Numbered from the stretch's first letter, positions 18,157-27,410 are shown. The stretch: DNA of 64,000 nt from Myxococcus stipitatus DSM 14675 (GCF_000331735.1 NC_020126.1:4650001-4714000); one strand, 5' to 3'. Made by a program: numbers and translations. The notes: generated by a model not told the origin, from the letters alone.

Positions 18157-18888
18157 TCAGCTCAGGAGGTAGCCGAGGATGGCGTCACCCGACTTCAGCT
18201 CCTGGACCTCCACCGCGTTGGCTTCCTCACGCGCGAACTTGACGGCTTGCTGGAGCTTCTCCACGCGCTCGAGCAACTCGTGGACTCGAAGGGCGGGCAG
18301 GGCGCCCGAGTACTTCACCGTCTTCCAGTAACCGACGACGATGTCCTCGTAATACACCTCCACTTGCGCGGGGTGCTTCTCCGTCGCCTCGGCCTTCACG
18401 TGGTTGCGAGGGACCTTCTTCGTCTTCGCCGTCTGCACCGGCTCGGTGGCCCACAGGCCCTGCGCCGGGTCCGGAGTCCAGGTCTCCGACGGGTCCAGGG
18501 TGGGCAGCTTCTTCACGAAGGTGTGCAGGTCCACCAGCTGCTTCTCGAGGAAGAGCAGGTAGGTGGCGGGAGCGCCCTTGAGGAGCACCTTGCCGTCGAC
18601 GCGAACGTCCGCCTTCGCGTGGCAGTTGGTGAGGTCCTTGGTGGCGGTGACGTCGAAGAGACGGGTGAGGATCTCCTTCGTCTTCTTCAGCACGTCATCG
18701 GTGCGCACCTGCACGCGCGTGGACTCAGGAGGGAAGCGTTCACCTTCCTCGTCACGGGGCTGATAGGTGCGGGAGATACCGTTGAGCAGTTGGGGCTTCT
18801 GGAGGTCGTGGTGCGCCTGGGTCAGCTCCTGCAGGGAGCGACTCTTGACGCCCTTCTCGACGGCGACAATCTGGTTGAGCTTGGTCAT
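18157..18888 (-). CDS. Uncharacterised cytoplasmic protein (DUF7873-like)
   Basis: The 243-residue protein has no signal peptide. It opens MTKLNQIVAVEKGVKSRSLQ and continues with a charged, largely alpha/beta sequence (about 40-60 contains TYQPRDEEGERFPPES). I recognise this N-terminus as a widely conserved bacterial family of unknown function, often found in actinobacteria and myxobacteria, and have seen it labelled DUF7873; that label is from memory. The frame is open to 19488 through the neighbouring crotonase gene, which is a shadow; ATG 18888 matches the family start. The tRNA-like locus lies just beyond its stop. Confidence 0.75.
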   Translation of the reverse strand: MTKLNQIVAVEKGVKSRSLQELTQAHHDLQKPQLLNGISRTYQPRDEEGERFPPESTRVQVRTDDVLKKTKEILTRLFDVTATKDLTNCHAKADVRVDGKVLLKGAPATYLLFLEKQLVDLHTFVKKLPTLDPSETWTPDPAQGLWATEPVQTAKTKKVPRNHVKAEATEKHPAQVEVYYEDIVVGYWKTVKYSGALPALRVHELLERVEKLQQAVKFAREEANAVEVQELKSGDAILGYLLS

Positions 18889-18967
18889 GTGCTGGTCAGT
18901 CTGGAAGTTTGGATTGGGGCGCAATGACGGCCCCATCGCTTCCAGGCTGACAAACCCGTGCGAAGAC

Positions 18968-19759
18968 CTAGCGACCGTGGAAAGCGGGAGGACGTCGCGC
19001 CGCCGCCGCCGCGAGCCCCTCGCCCAGGTCCGCGCTGCCATAGCTCTCCGCCTGGAGCCGGGCCTCCTCCTCCAGGGCGCGCTGGAGCGCGGCGCGGTCC
19101 AATCCGAGGCGCTGCTTGACGCCTCGGGTGGCCAGGGGCGCGTTCGCGGCGATGCTCCGCGCGAGCGCCTGGGCCCGAGCGCGCGTCTCCGTGGCCGGAG
19201 TGGCCTCCAGCGCGAGCCCGAGCCGCGCGGCCTCGCGCCCGTCGAAGCGGCGCCCGGTGAGCAGCAGCTCCGAGGCGCGCTGGGGCCCCACCCGCATCGG
19301 CACGAGCCAGGTGGCCCCCATGCCCGGATGCAGTCCCAGCTGCACGAAGTTGAGGGCGAGCTTCGCGTCCTCGGAGACGATGCACACGTCGCACGCGAGC
19401 GCGACGCACAGCCCCGCGCCAATGGCGGCGCCCTCCACCGCGGCCACCGTCGGCACCTCCAGGTCGAGGACGCTGAGGTAGCGCGCATAGAAGTCGAGCA
19501 TGAAGACGCGCGCTTCCTCGAAGGAGGCCTTGCGCAGCCGCTCCAGCATCTGCAGGTCCCCGCCCGCGGAGAAGGTGCCGCCGGCTCCGGCGAGGACCAC
19601 GGCGCGGACGTCCTCGCGCCCGCGCAGCTCGCTCACGCGCGTGCGCAGCGCGTCCCCCAGCTCGGGCGTCATCGCATTGCGCCGAGGCGCATCGTTCAAC
19701 GTGAGGGTGGCGACCCCCTCCGCTACATCGAGGAGCACGCCGTGATTCGGGTCGGTCAT
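18968..19759 (-). CDS. Crotonase (enoyl-CoA hydratase/isomerase) family protein
   Basis: The 263-residue protein has the crotonase fold with the oxyanion-hole motifs FSAGGDLQML (about 63-72) and EGAAIGAGLCVALACD (about 109-124). The two glutamates that act as acid and base in true enoyl-CoA hydratases appear to be missing: the GGGCE-type glutamate aligns with the C of GAGLC, and the PE-type glutamate aligns with the F of ALNFVQLGLHPGMG. It may therefore be an isomerase, a decarboxylase or another CoA-ester enzyme rather than a hydratase. The C-terminal helix region (about 200-263) is normal. No fatty-acid genes are adjacent. Confidence 0.85.
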   Translation of the reverse strand: MTDPNHGVLLDVAEGVATLTLNDAPRRNAMTPELGDALRTRVSELRGREDVRAVVLAGAGGTFSAGGDLQMLERLRKASFEEARVFMLDFYARYLSVLDLEVPTVAAVEGAAIGAGLCVALACDVCIVSEDAKLALNFVQLGLHPGMGATWLVPMRVGPQRASELLLTGRRFDGREAARLGLALEATPATETRARAQALARSIAANAPLATRGVKQRLGLDRAALQRALEEEARLQAESYGSADLGEGLAAAAARRPPAFHGR

Positions 19760-19820
19760 GCGGCGGACTGTAGCCGCATCCGTCCGCGACGCCCGGCGAA
19801 ACCGCGCCGCCGGTGAGTGC

Positions 19821-20207
19821 TCAGTAGAGCGTCAGGTTGAGCTCATCTCCCGGGCGGGCCGGAAGGTCCTGCTCGCTCTCGAAGCGCCGCTCGCTGCCGA
19901 TGGTCTTGTGCCCCAGCGTGCCGATGATCTCGACCGCGAAGCGCAGCCGCTCCGACGTCCCCACCAGGTCCGCGGGAATCACGAAGCTGCGCGTCGACAT
20001 CCCGGGCACCAGCCCCAGCCGCACCCGGCGCACGCCACTGAGCACGTAGAGGTTCACATCGACCGTCTTGCGGCTGTCCACCGCCACCGTGGTCTTGGGC
20101 GGAGGAGGCTTGCTCGGGTCCGACGCGGCCGCATGGGCCCCACCACACGCGGCCAGGACGGAAGCAAGCACCAGCATCAGGACGGGAGCGGCTGACCTTG
20201 TTCGCAT
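19821..20207 (-). CDS. Small lipoprotein of unknown function
   Basis: The 128-residue product has a lipoprotein signal peptide (LASVLAAC lipobox, cysteine about 21), a short Pro/Lys linker (about 30-40) and a beta-rich domain (about 42-128) with no recognised family. It should be anchored to the outer or inner membrane facing the periplasm. It lies between the crotonase and chemoreceptor genes on the same strand, 27 bp downstream of the chemoreceptor stop, so it may be co-transcribed with the receptor. Confidence 0.7.
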   Translation of the reverse strand: MRTRSAAPVLMLVLASVLAACGGAHAAASDPSKPPPPKTTVAVDSRKTVDVNLYVLSGVRRVRLGLVPGMSTRSFVIPADLVGTSERLRFAVEIIGTLGHKTIGSERRFESEQDLPARPGDELNLTLY

Positions 20208-20234
20208 GGGGCCTCGTGAGGTGGGGAGGAGGGG

Positions 20235-22412
20235 CTAGCGCGGATGGGCGGCGGGAGCGGCCTTCTCGGTGCGCAGGGACTGGCTGGCGAGCCCGGACAT
20301 GCTCTCCGCCAGGGATTGGACGGAGCGGGTGGCTTCCTGCGTCTCCTGCACCGTCTTGAGCGTGCGCTGCATCTGCCCGGACAGCTCCTGGATGGCCATG
20401 GCCATCTGCTGGGTGCCCGCGTCCTGCGCGCTGACCGCCGCGGTGATCTGCCGCATGCTCGCGCTGGAGTCGCCAATCAGGATGGCGAGCTCCTGGAACT
20501 GGGCGCTGGACGTGCGGACCGCGTCCAGGCTCTGCCGGACCCGCTCGTCGCCCTTCTCGCTGAACTGGGCCGCCTCGCGCATGCTGGCGCCCACGCCGTT
20601 GAGCACCTCGCGGATGCGGTGGGTGGCGCGGATGGACTGGTCCGCCAGACCGCGCATCTCGCGGGCGACGACGCCGAAGCCCCGGCCGCTCTCACCGCTG
20701 CGCGCCGCCTCGATGGCCGCGTTGATGGCCAGCATGTTGGACTGGTCGGCCAGGTCCTTCACCGAGTCGACGATGCCGGAGACCTCCTTGGTGCGCTCGT
20801 CGAGCGCGAGGATCCTCCGTGCCATCTCCGACACCTCGGCGCGGATGGCGGCCAGGTCCGCCAGCGTGCGCTCCAGCGCGGCGCTGCCTTCGCGCCCCAC
20901 CTGCTCGGCGCCCTCGGCGGACGCGGCGAGCGAGCTGGCCTTCTCCGCCGTGAGCTGCGACGAGCGGCGAATCTCCTTCACCGTCTGCTCGGCCTCCTGC
21001 AGCGCCGCGGCCTGACGGCTCACGCCCTCCGTCTGCTGGTCGCTGGTGGAGCGAAGCTGCTGCACCACCGTGGCCAGCTCGCCGGCGCCGGTGCCCATGC
21101 GCTCGGCCAGGTTGCGCACCTCGGCCTGTCGCTCCTCGAGCTGGCGCGTGTGCGCCTCCAGTGAGCGCACCACCTGCATGGAGCGCCGCGCGACGATGCC
21201 CAGCAGCGACAGCGTGAGCGCCAGGTAGCCCCAGTGGGACACGTTGCCGAACAGCTGCGGCAACACGCCGACGACGGGCAGAATCGTCATCGCGAGGAAG
21301 AGCGTCATGCCGCCCAGGCCCGCGACGAAGATGCGCGCGTCCGGGTTGCCGCGCCACGCCTCCTTCACCGACACGACGAGGACGACGAGCAGCACGCAGA
21401 ACGACGAGGGCAGGAAGGCCGCCATGATGCGCTGGGCGGTGGCCAGGTCCACCACGGCGCTGAGCGCGAAGAGCGAGCAGAGCGTCGTGTAGGCCAGCGC
21501 GCCGATGCGGAACCAGCGGTTGCGGTTCTCGAGCAGCGCGTCCGAGATGAACTCCATGAGGCCCGAGAGCACCATGAAGATGCCAATCACCGTGAAGCGC
21601 GTGGCGGTGAGCGGCGTGTCCCAGAGCGCGTAGGGCAGGCCGCTCAAGCCCAGGAGCAGGCTGCCCGCGCTGCCCGCGAAGATGGCCAGACCCGCGAGCA
21701 TCCGCCGCCGCCAGTGCAGGATGAAGGCTCCGCCCGTGGCGAGGCCCACCGCGAGCAGGAGGATGCCCATCACGAACGACGCCTGGCCCTCGCGCGTCAC
21801 CGTGGCGAGCAGCTGATGGCGCGAGCCGAGCTGCGCGTACTGCGTGATGCCGATGTTCGGATTGCTCGACTGGATGCGCAGCAGGAGGTTGCCGCCCAGC
21901 GCGGTGGCCGGCACGGGAATCAGATGCCAGACCATGTTCTCCGACAGCTCGGGCCCGGACGTGTTCAGGCGGCCGCTCACGTAGACACGCTGGCCGTTGG
22001 CGTACACCTCCACGGCGGTGTTGACCTCGCCCAGGATCAACGCGGGCTCGGCCCAGGGGCCGCGCGGCAGCGGGATGCTCACCCACAAGAACGAGTTCGC
22101 GCCCCGTCCCGGAGGTGGCTTGAGCGCCTCCATCGTGTGCCACTCATCGGTGACACTGGTGGCCTGCGCCCACAGGGGGATGCCATCCGTGCCCGGCGGC
22201 GAGTCACCCCAGCGGTACTTCCACCCTTCCACGACGGGAACGGGAAGTTGCTCCGTGGCGTTGGCCACGGGGGCATGCGCGAGCGCCGCGAGCAAGACGC
22301 AACCCAGCAGAGCCAGGCGTGTCGCTCGGTGCGAAGTCGCGTGACGCCTCACGAAAGTGACTCGCGAGGCAAGGCTGTCGATGCGTGTCGGGGAAGGGTG
22401 GTGGGCAGCCAT
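20235..22412 (-). CDS. Methyl-accepting chemotaxis protein with a 7TMR-DISM sensor
   Basis: The 725-residue protein has a signal-like segment (about 28-46), a periplasmic beta-sandwich (about 60-190) and seven hydrophobic segments (about 200-400), matching the 7TMR-DISM sensory architecture that usually recognises carbohydrates. The cytoplasmic methyl-accepting domain (about 430-715) contains the conserved hairpin tip, DLADQSNMLAINAAIEAARSGE. The start at 22412 is set by GGAGG five bases upstream. The receptor should relay to a CheA-CheW array, but no che genes are near, so it is an orphan. It is a 7TM-sensor MCP rather than the commoner two-TM dCache type. Confidence 0.9.
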   Translation of the reverse strand: MAAHHPSPTRIDSLASRVTFVRRHATSHRATRLALLGCVLLAALAHAPVANATEQLPVPVVEGWKYRWGDSPPGTDGIPLWAQATSVTDEWHTMEALKPPPGRGANSFLWVSIPLPRGPWAEPALILGEVNTAVEVYANGQRVYVSGRLNTSGPELSENMVWHLIPVPATALGGNLLLRIQSSNPNIGITQYAQLGSRHQLLATVTREGQASFVMGILLLAVGLATGGAFILHWRRRMLAGLAIFAGSAGSLLLGLSGLPYALWDTPLTATRFTVIGIFMVLSGLMEFISDALLENRNRWFRIGALAYTTLCSLFALSAVVDLATAQRIMAAFLPSSFCVLLVVLVVSVKEAWRGNPDARIFVAGLGGMTLFLAMTILPVVGVLPQLFGNVSHWGYLALTLSLLGIVARRSMQVVRSLEAHTRQLEERQAEVRNLAERMGTGAGELATVVQQLRSTSDQQTEGVSRQAAALQEAEQTVKEIRRSSQLTAEKASSLAASAEGAEQVGREGSAALERTLADLAAIRAEVSEMARRILALDERTKEVSGIVDSVKDLADQSNMLAINAAIEAARSGESGRGFGVVAREMRGLADQSIRATHRIREVLNGVGASMREAAQFSEKGDERVRQSLDAVRTSSAQFQELAILIGDSSASMRQITAAVSAQDAGTQQMAMAIQELSGQMQRTLKTVQETQEATRSVQSLAESMSGLASQSLRTEKAAPAAHPR

Positions 22413-22605
22413 GAGGACCTCCATGCTCAACCGCCGCACGCATGGCTGTAAATAGGGCTGCCTCCCCTGACATGTAGGAATGGTTTGGAGAGGGCCTTTG
22501 GGGTGGAGAGATTGAACCTTTCTCGACGCGCTACAGCACTTTCGGGGAGGGGCGACAGTGACCCGGGTGCAACTGCCACCGGTTGGTGCCTGGGTGGTGG
22601 GCTTG

Positions 22606-23400
22606 TCAGAACGAGCGGAAGACGCCTCGGAGTCCCAAGGTGAAGAGCGCATGGACGCCATCCTTCACGGCGCCCACGGGAGAGGTTTGCGATGGGAAGC
22701 CGGAGACGGTGACGGTCTGGTCTCCGCTGCGGACGGTGTAGCTGCCGATGGACGCGGTGCCGATGGGGCCCACCGCGAGGAAGTCAGTGACGGGGAAGTC
22801 CGCGCCGAAGGTGAGCCGTGCGTAGGTGATGCCTCGGTCCGTCACCTTCGTGTCGATGTGCGCGGGCACCGGGCCCACGACGGGGAGGGGCACCTGCGTC
22901 GTGCCCTTCACGTGGCTCTTGAGAATCTCCATGCCCATGGAGAGGCCCACCCACGGGTCGAAGCGGGACTCGGGCGCCACATGGACGCGGAGCTCCGGGC
23001 CGAAGCGCCATTGGGAGTTGCTGCAGTCGAAGCTCTCCGGGCACGAGATGTGATTCGTGCGGGAGAAGACCAGCTCCCAGCTCCCCCAGACGCCCACATA
23101 GACGCGGGAGTTGATGCGATAGCCCAGCTCCAGGAGGAAGGGGAGCGAGGCATGGGCGCCGTCGGTGACCTTGAGGTTCTCATCCTCTCCTGTGCGCGAG
23201 GTGCCGTGTTTGTAGACATACCCCGCGCCCAGCCCCAGGTTGACGCTCGCCGCGACCTGCGGGCCAGACATCCCGTGTTCGGCGCGGACGTCCAGCGCCA
23301 CCTCGCCCGACTCGCGCGTCCCCGACTCCCGCGCCAGTGCGGTCCCCGAGACTCCCAAGGCGGCGATGACGGAAAGCGTCCAGCAGTGCCTCATGGCCAT
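22606..23400 (-). CDS. Secreted outer-membrane beta-barrel-like protein
   Basis: The 264-residue product has a signal peptide (MAMRHCWTLSVIAALGVSGTALA). Alternating hydrophobic strands and aromatic girdles follow, such as FLLELGYRINSRVYVGVWGSWELVF and the closing ALFTLGLRGVFRSF with a terminal phenylalanine, which suggest an 8-10-strand outer-membrane barrel. Two cysteines (SCPESFDC) could form a loop disulfide. GGGAGGG placed 6 bp before the ATG at 23400 fixes the start. No specific family is recognised; it resembles myxobacterial outer membrane beta-barrel hypotheticals. Confidence 0.75.
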   Translation of the reverse strand: MAMRHCWTLSVIAALGVSGTALARESGTRESGEVALDVRAEHGMSGPQVAASVNLGLGAGYVYKHGTSRTGEDENLKVTDGAHASLPFLLELGYRINSRVYVGVWGSWELVFSRTNHISCPESFDCSNSQWRFGPELRVHVAPESRFDPWVGLSMGMEILKSHVKGTTQVPLPVVGPVPAHIDTKVTDRGITYARLTFGADFPVTDFLAVGPIGTASIGSYTVRSGDQTVTVSGFPSQTSPVGAVKDGVHALFTLGLRGVFRSF

Positions 23401-23910
23401 TCGTGTGTCCCTCCCCATGCGTCCGTGGAAGTGACGCCCCAGGGGCCTCCTCGTGAACCCGACCCGAGGGCCAAGCGTCGACGGCGGACACAATCCACGC
23501 ACCGATGTTGGCCGCCCATCACCGGGCGCGGTGTGGGGTGTCGACGTGTGGCCAACCGCCGCGGGAGGGGGCCGGGGAATCCGGCTTGCATCGTTGGACT
23601 GGAATTGTTGCAGGAAGCCTTTGTCAAAACTTTCCATGTAGGCTGATTCATGCCCATGCGGGCGTGCGTTGTTTGATGTCTCCGAGGATGAGACATCGAT
23701 TCTTCGGTCGTCAGACGTGGCTTCTCGAAGCCCTGGGTTTCGAGAATGACGGGCGGCCCGTGTGTCCTGGGCATCAGGCGCGGGGGACCGTCGGGCAATG
23801 GTAGGGATTCAGGTTCCAGGCTCGTGCGCCACGCAAAGGCAGGCACCTTCCGTGCAAGGCCACCCGAGTCCCTTCTTGTGAAACCCCCCAAGGGACAGGG
23901 AGACACAAAG
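23401..23910. other. 510-bp divergent intergenic region with an inverted repeat
   Basis: It separates the barrel gene (minus) from a secreted-protein gene (plus) and should hold both promoters. TTCTCGAA (23722-23729) and TTCGAGAA (23739-23746) form an 8-bp inverted repeat with a 9-nt loop. ACGCAAAGGC (23831-23840) followed by a small GGCAC-CTTCC-GTGC hairpin (23842-23855) resembles part of a c-di-GMP-I riboswitch core but does not complete it. No convincing gene is seen. Confidence 0.5.
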
Positions 23911-25560
23911 ATGAATCATAGATGGTTAGGGCTCCTGCTGGGTGCCGTGTTGTGGAGCCCGGCTGTTCTCGCACACGACTTCCGAGCGGAGAAGCTCGTG
24001 AATGGCGTGAAGCAGGCCCGGGTCGTCAGCTATCCCGCCACGTTGAGCTTCACGTTCACCGCCACGAACATCCATCCGACGCTGGACTCCATCCTCCTCA
24101 CCGCGATGGACCCGTTGTTGACGGCGTGCACCCTGTCTCCCGCGCCTCCGCTGACGGTCCCCGTGGGAGGCCATGTCACCTATCAATGCGAGTTCACGAT
24201 TCCGACCTACGAGGCGTGTATCGCATTGGGTGAGCTGGACACCAACCCCTCGAGCCCCAGCGAAGAGGTGTCCTTCACGAATGTCTTCGGCATCACCTGG
24301 GACAATGGCGCCGCGCAGGACGGCGTCAACGTGCTCTGCGTGCAGGAGCGCATCCGGGAATGTGATGACACCGTCTATATCTCGACGGCGTCGTCCACGG
24401 GCGGAGGGCTGCCTTCAGCGCCGTCCCGGCTCTTCACCTTCGACCCGGTGGCGGGGACCCTCTCGCCCCTGGGGGATGCGGGGATGCCTTACAACGCCCT
24501 GGCCTTCAACCACATCGACGGCTTCTTGTATGCCATTGCGGCGGACGGGGTGAGTCAGCCCAACTTCATCCGTGTCGACGCCAATGGTTCGGCGCAGGTC
24601 ATCGCGCCCGTGGTGAGTGGCGCGGCGAACAGCGCCGTCTGGGCCGCGGGAGCCATCCTGGGAGATGGCACCTATCTGGGCTACGAGTCCCAGAGCAATC
24701 ACCTGGTCCGTATCAACACCACCACCGGAGCGGTCCTGTCGGATGTCATCGTGGGCACCACGCTGACCTTCGCCGTGGCCGACTTCGCGGTGAACCCCTT
24801 GAGCGGCCTGCTGTATGGATTCAACGGCGCCACGCAGCGCGTGACGGTCATCGACCCGGTGTTGGGGACGTTCGTGGACTTCCTCCTCCCCACCGTCATC
24901 AATGGCTCACGCTCCGTGGGCAATACGATGGTCTCCGCCGTCTTCTCGGCCGCGGGTCAGTTGTTCTTCTATGGCACGACCAACGCCAACAACAGCCTCG
25001 CCAATACCTTCTACGCGGTGAACCTGGTGACGGGCGCGTTCACGGTCGTGTCCAACGGGCCCGTCACGCAGTTCGCGGACGGGGCGACGTGTGCCTTCCC
25101 GCCGCCTCCGCCGGCGGTGAGGCCTCCCAAGGTGACGCGAGACCATGCCTTCTTCGGCTCCAACGTGGCGGCGCTGGGGGAGTGCATGTCGCGGGGGCCC
25201 GTCGACCTGGGCGGCCTGGGCAAGGTGACCTCGCCGGAGGTGGCGCTGGGGGTGTTGTGGGCGAACCCCGTCATCTCCAAGAGCGGAGAGGTCCGCTCGG
25301 AGGTCGACTCCCTCAAGGTGAAGATTGCCCGGGAGTTGCTGACGGCCACCTGCAATCAGCGCTGCTTCGGCACGGTGGCCCCCGTGGTGTCGGGGCTGGA
25401 CACCTGGATGGAGCTCAATCCCCAGTCGATGGGACAGGCGCTCGGGACGCTGGTGAAGCACAACCGCTCGGGCTCGGACAAGGCCGTGCCGCTGAGCAAG
25501 GAAGGCTGGAAGTTGGATCCGCTGCCCGCACAGGAACGGGCCGTGGAGCCTCGGTACTGA
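23911..25560 (+). CDS. Secreted protein with beta-propeller-like (DUF6923-type) domain
   Basis: The 549-residue product has a signal peptide (MNHRWLGLLLGAVLWSPAVLA). A disulfide-rich beta domain follows (about 22-150, several Cys). A segment at about 155-395 repeats phrases such as LFTFDPVAGTLSPLG, LAFNHIDGFLYAI, LVRINTTTGAVL and LSGLLYGFNGATQRVTVIDPVLG, the DUF6923-like propeller seen in surface proteins. A proline-rich linker (PPPPPAVRPPK, about 398) leads to an unassigned C-terminal domain (about 405-549). The GGGAG eight bases upstream supports the start. A lipoprotein gene follows after 12 bp, so the two form an operon. Confidence 0.8.
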   Translation: MNHRWLGLLLGAVLWSPAVLAHDFRAEKLVNGVKQARVVSYPATLSFTFTATNIHPTLDSILLTAMDPLLTACTLSPAPPLTVPVGGHVTYQCEFTIPTYEACIALGELDTNPSSPSEEVSFTNVFGITWDNGAAQDGVNVLCVQERIRECDDTVYISTASSTGGGLPSAPSRLFTFDPVAGTLSPLGDAGMPYNALAFNHIDGFLYAIAADGVSQPNFIRVDANGSAQVIAPVVSGAANSAVWAAGAILGDGTYLGYESQSNHLVRINTTTGAVLSDVIVGTTLTFAVADFAVNPLSGLLYGFNGATQRVTVIDPVLGTFVDFLLPTVINGSRSVGNTMVSAVFSAAGQLFFYGTTNANNSLANTFYAVNLVTGAFTVVSNGPVTQFADGATCAFPPPPPAVRPPKVTRDHAFFGSNVAALGECMSRGPVDLGGLGKVTSPEVALGVLWANPVISKSGEVRSEVDSLKVKIARELLTATCNQRCFGTVAPVVSGLDTWMELNPQSMGQALGTLVKHNRSGSDKAVPLSKEGWKLDPLPAQERAVEPRY

Positions 25561-25572
25561 AAGGGGGATGAC

Positions 25573-26097
25573 ATGAAGACCAATACAAAGTGGATGGGGC
25601 TGTCGTCGATGTTGCTCGCGTTGGCGCTGGGCGGGTGCGGCGGGAGCGACGGAGTCACTCCCGTCAGCGAGCCGGAGGGAGACCGCTTCGAGCTGCGGCT
25701 GCTGGGGCAGGACGCGGAGCTCTACGAGAAGGTGCTGCTGGGCGTGGGGCGCGTCGAGGTGACCACGAAGGGGGTCCCGGTGCCGTTCCGGTACTCACCC
25801 GCGGCGCGCTCGATGGACCTGGCCCGGACGGACCACGCCTACCTGCTGGGGGCCTTCTACCTTCCGGCCGACGCGCAGGACGCGGACATCCGCGTGCACT
25901 TCGACGACATGGGCGCCTTCCGTGAGCCCGGAGGGACGGGGCTCATCAACGCCCGCTCGGGCTCCATCGGCTTCAAGACGCCGCGCTCGGAGCTGGAGAA
26001 GCGCAACCACGTCGTCATCCAGTTGCACTTGAAGGACAGCCTCTTCCAGACGCGAGGGGCCCGGGTCCTGCTGCCTTCGACCTACGTCGTCCACTGA
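25573..26097 (+). CDS. DUF4382-like lipoprotein
   Basis: The 174-residue protein has a lipobox (LALGGC) and a beta-sandwich-like domain. It opens FELRLLGQDAELYEKVLLGVGRVEV and continues with DLARTDHAYLLGAFYLPADAQDADIRVHFDD, which fits the DUF4382 pattern of a cell-surface domain of unknown role. It lies 12 bp behind the propeller protein gene on the same strand, so the two products probably act at the same site in the envelope. The purine-rich AAAGGGGG upstream of the ATG is a plausible ribosome site. Confidence 0.75.
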   Translation: MKTNTKWMGLSSMLLALALGGCGGSDGVTPVSEPEGDRFELRLLGQDAELYEKVLLGVGRVEVTTKGVPVPFRYSPAARSMDLARTDHAYLLGAFYLPADAQDADIRVHFDDMGAFREPGGTGLINARSGSIGFKTPRSELEKRNHVVIQLHLKDSLFQTRGARVLLPSTYVVH

Positions 26098-26152
26098 AGT
26101 CCAGGCAGGGCGGGGGCTCGATGAAGCCCTCGCTCCGCCTGTCAGGTGGCGC

Positions 26153-27220
26153 TCAGAGCCAGAGCGCCACGCCCACGCCGAGCCCCACCACGGTGGCTCC
26201 GACAACCCACAGCCGCTTCCGCAGGCTGGAGCGGCGCACCGGGGCGGGAGGCGCAGGCACCACGGGCTCGGGGGGGAGGCTCTCCGTGATGTCGATGAAG
26301 GGCCCGGAGGTGGGCTCCGGCCCGAGCTCCGGGGCGACTTCCACCGGGGCCGCCGAGGCGGCGGGCGCGGCCCAGGGCGCCAGCGCGAGGGCCATCTCCT
26401 CCGCGCTGGTGAAGCGCTCCGCGGGGTTCTTGTGCAGCGCCTTCGCGAGCACCTGTGAGAAGGCCTCTGGCACGTCCGGGCGAAGCTCGGTGGCCAGGGG
26501 CGGCACGCGCTCCACGATGGCCGAGAACAGGGCCACCGTGTCGGCCACGTCGATGGGCTGACGCCCGGTGACCATCTGGAACACACACGCGCCCAGCGAG
26601 TAGAGGTCCGCCCTCGCGTCGACCGGCTTGCAGCGGACCTGCTCGGGCGCCATGAACGACGGGGTGCCCACCCAGGCGCCGGCCTCCGCGCCCACCGCCG
26701 CCGCGTCGTCCTCGTTCAGCAGCCGCGCCACGCCGAAGTCCAGCACCTTCACCGTCTCGCCGGCCTCGGTGGAGGTGACGAAGAGATTGTCGGGCTTGAT
26801 GTCGCGGTGGATGACGCCCGCGCGGTGGGCCGTGCCCAGCGCGGACAGCGTCTGCAGCGCGAGCGCCGCCGCGCGGGCGACGGGCATGGGACCTTGCTGC
26901 TTCAGCAACAAGTGCAGCGTCTGGCCGCGGAGCAGCTCCATCACCATGAACGGAGGCTCGTCCGGGTTGCACTGGAAGTCCTTCACCTGCACTAGGTGAG
27001 GGTCGCTCAGTCCGACTGTCGCGTGGGCCTCTCGCTTGAAGCGCGCCAGAATCGCCGGGTTGTCGACCAGGTGCTGCTGAAGCACCTTGATGGCCACCTC
27101 GTCGCCGTCGTCGACTCGGGCCGCCTCATACACGAGGCCCATGGCGCCCACGCCAATTCGCTGGCGCAGCTCATATCGCTGCCCCAGCAATGTTCCGAAC
27201 GAAGCAGACGTGCGGCTCAT
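26153..27220 (-). CDS. Hanks-type Ser/Thr protein kinase with C-terminal TM anchor
   Basis: The 355-residue product has a full kinase domain (about 15-275): glycine loop GVGAMG, VAIK lysine 45, HRDIKPDN catalytic loop, DFG and a SFMAPEQ P+1 region. A Pro/Glu-rich linker follows, then a single hydrophobic segment at the extreme C-terminus (VVGATVVGLGVGVALWL), so the kinase faces the cytoplasm with almost no periplasmic sensor. All catalytic residues are present, so it should be active. Myxobacteria carry many such kinases; its substrates are not deducible. The gene appears monocistronic. Confidence 0.93.
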   Translation of the reverse strand: MSRTSASFGTLLGQRYELRQRIGVGAMGLVYEAARVDDGDEVAIKVLQQHLVDNPAILARFKREAHATVGLSDPHLVQVKDFQCNPDEPPFMVMELLRGQTLHLLLKQQGPMPVARAAALALQTLSALGTAHRAGVIHRDIKPDNLFVTSTEAGETVKVLDFGVARLLNEDDAAAVGAEAGAWVGTPSFMAPEQVRCKPVDARADLYSLGACVFQMVTGRQPIDVADTVALFSAIVERVPPLATELRPDVPEAFSQVLAKALHKNPAERFTSAEEMALALAPWAAPAASAAPVEVAPELGPEPTSGPFIDITESLPPEPVVPAPPAPVRRSSLRKRLWVVGATVVGLGVGVALWL

Positions 27221-27381
27221 GACGCTATGGGTATACCCAAGTGGCCCTCTTGGCGAAAGGGATCCACCCGATGACGTATGTTTCAGTCATTGATACCGGG
27301 AAAGCCAAGATGTGCCGGTTGAGCCGTGAGGATTTCCCGAGCCGCGTTGCTCGAAATGTCTCGGTCCGTGAGTGAATGCGT

Positions 27382-27410
27382 CTCGGCACGTGAGAGCATC
27401 ACGTGCCGAG
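27382..27410 (-). terminator. 11-bp perfect hairpin after the quinone-oxidoreductase-like gene
   Basis: CTCGGCACGTG (27382-27392) and its exact complement (27400-27410) flank a 7-nt loop. It lies 36 bp beyond the stop of the gene at 27446-28351 on the minus strand. No T-run follows in that direction. The core CACGTG occurs in both arms, so a protein-binding role is also possible. Confidence 0.5.

Noticed and set aside
23790-23910. Full c-di-GMP riboswitch
   Set aside because: Only two short stretches resemble the core. The tetraloop, its receptor and the closing P1 helix could not be built.
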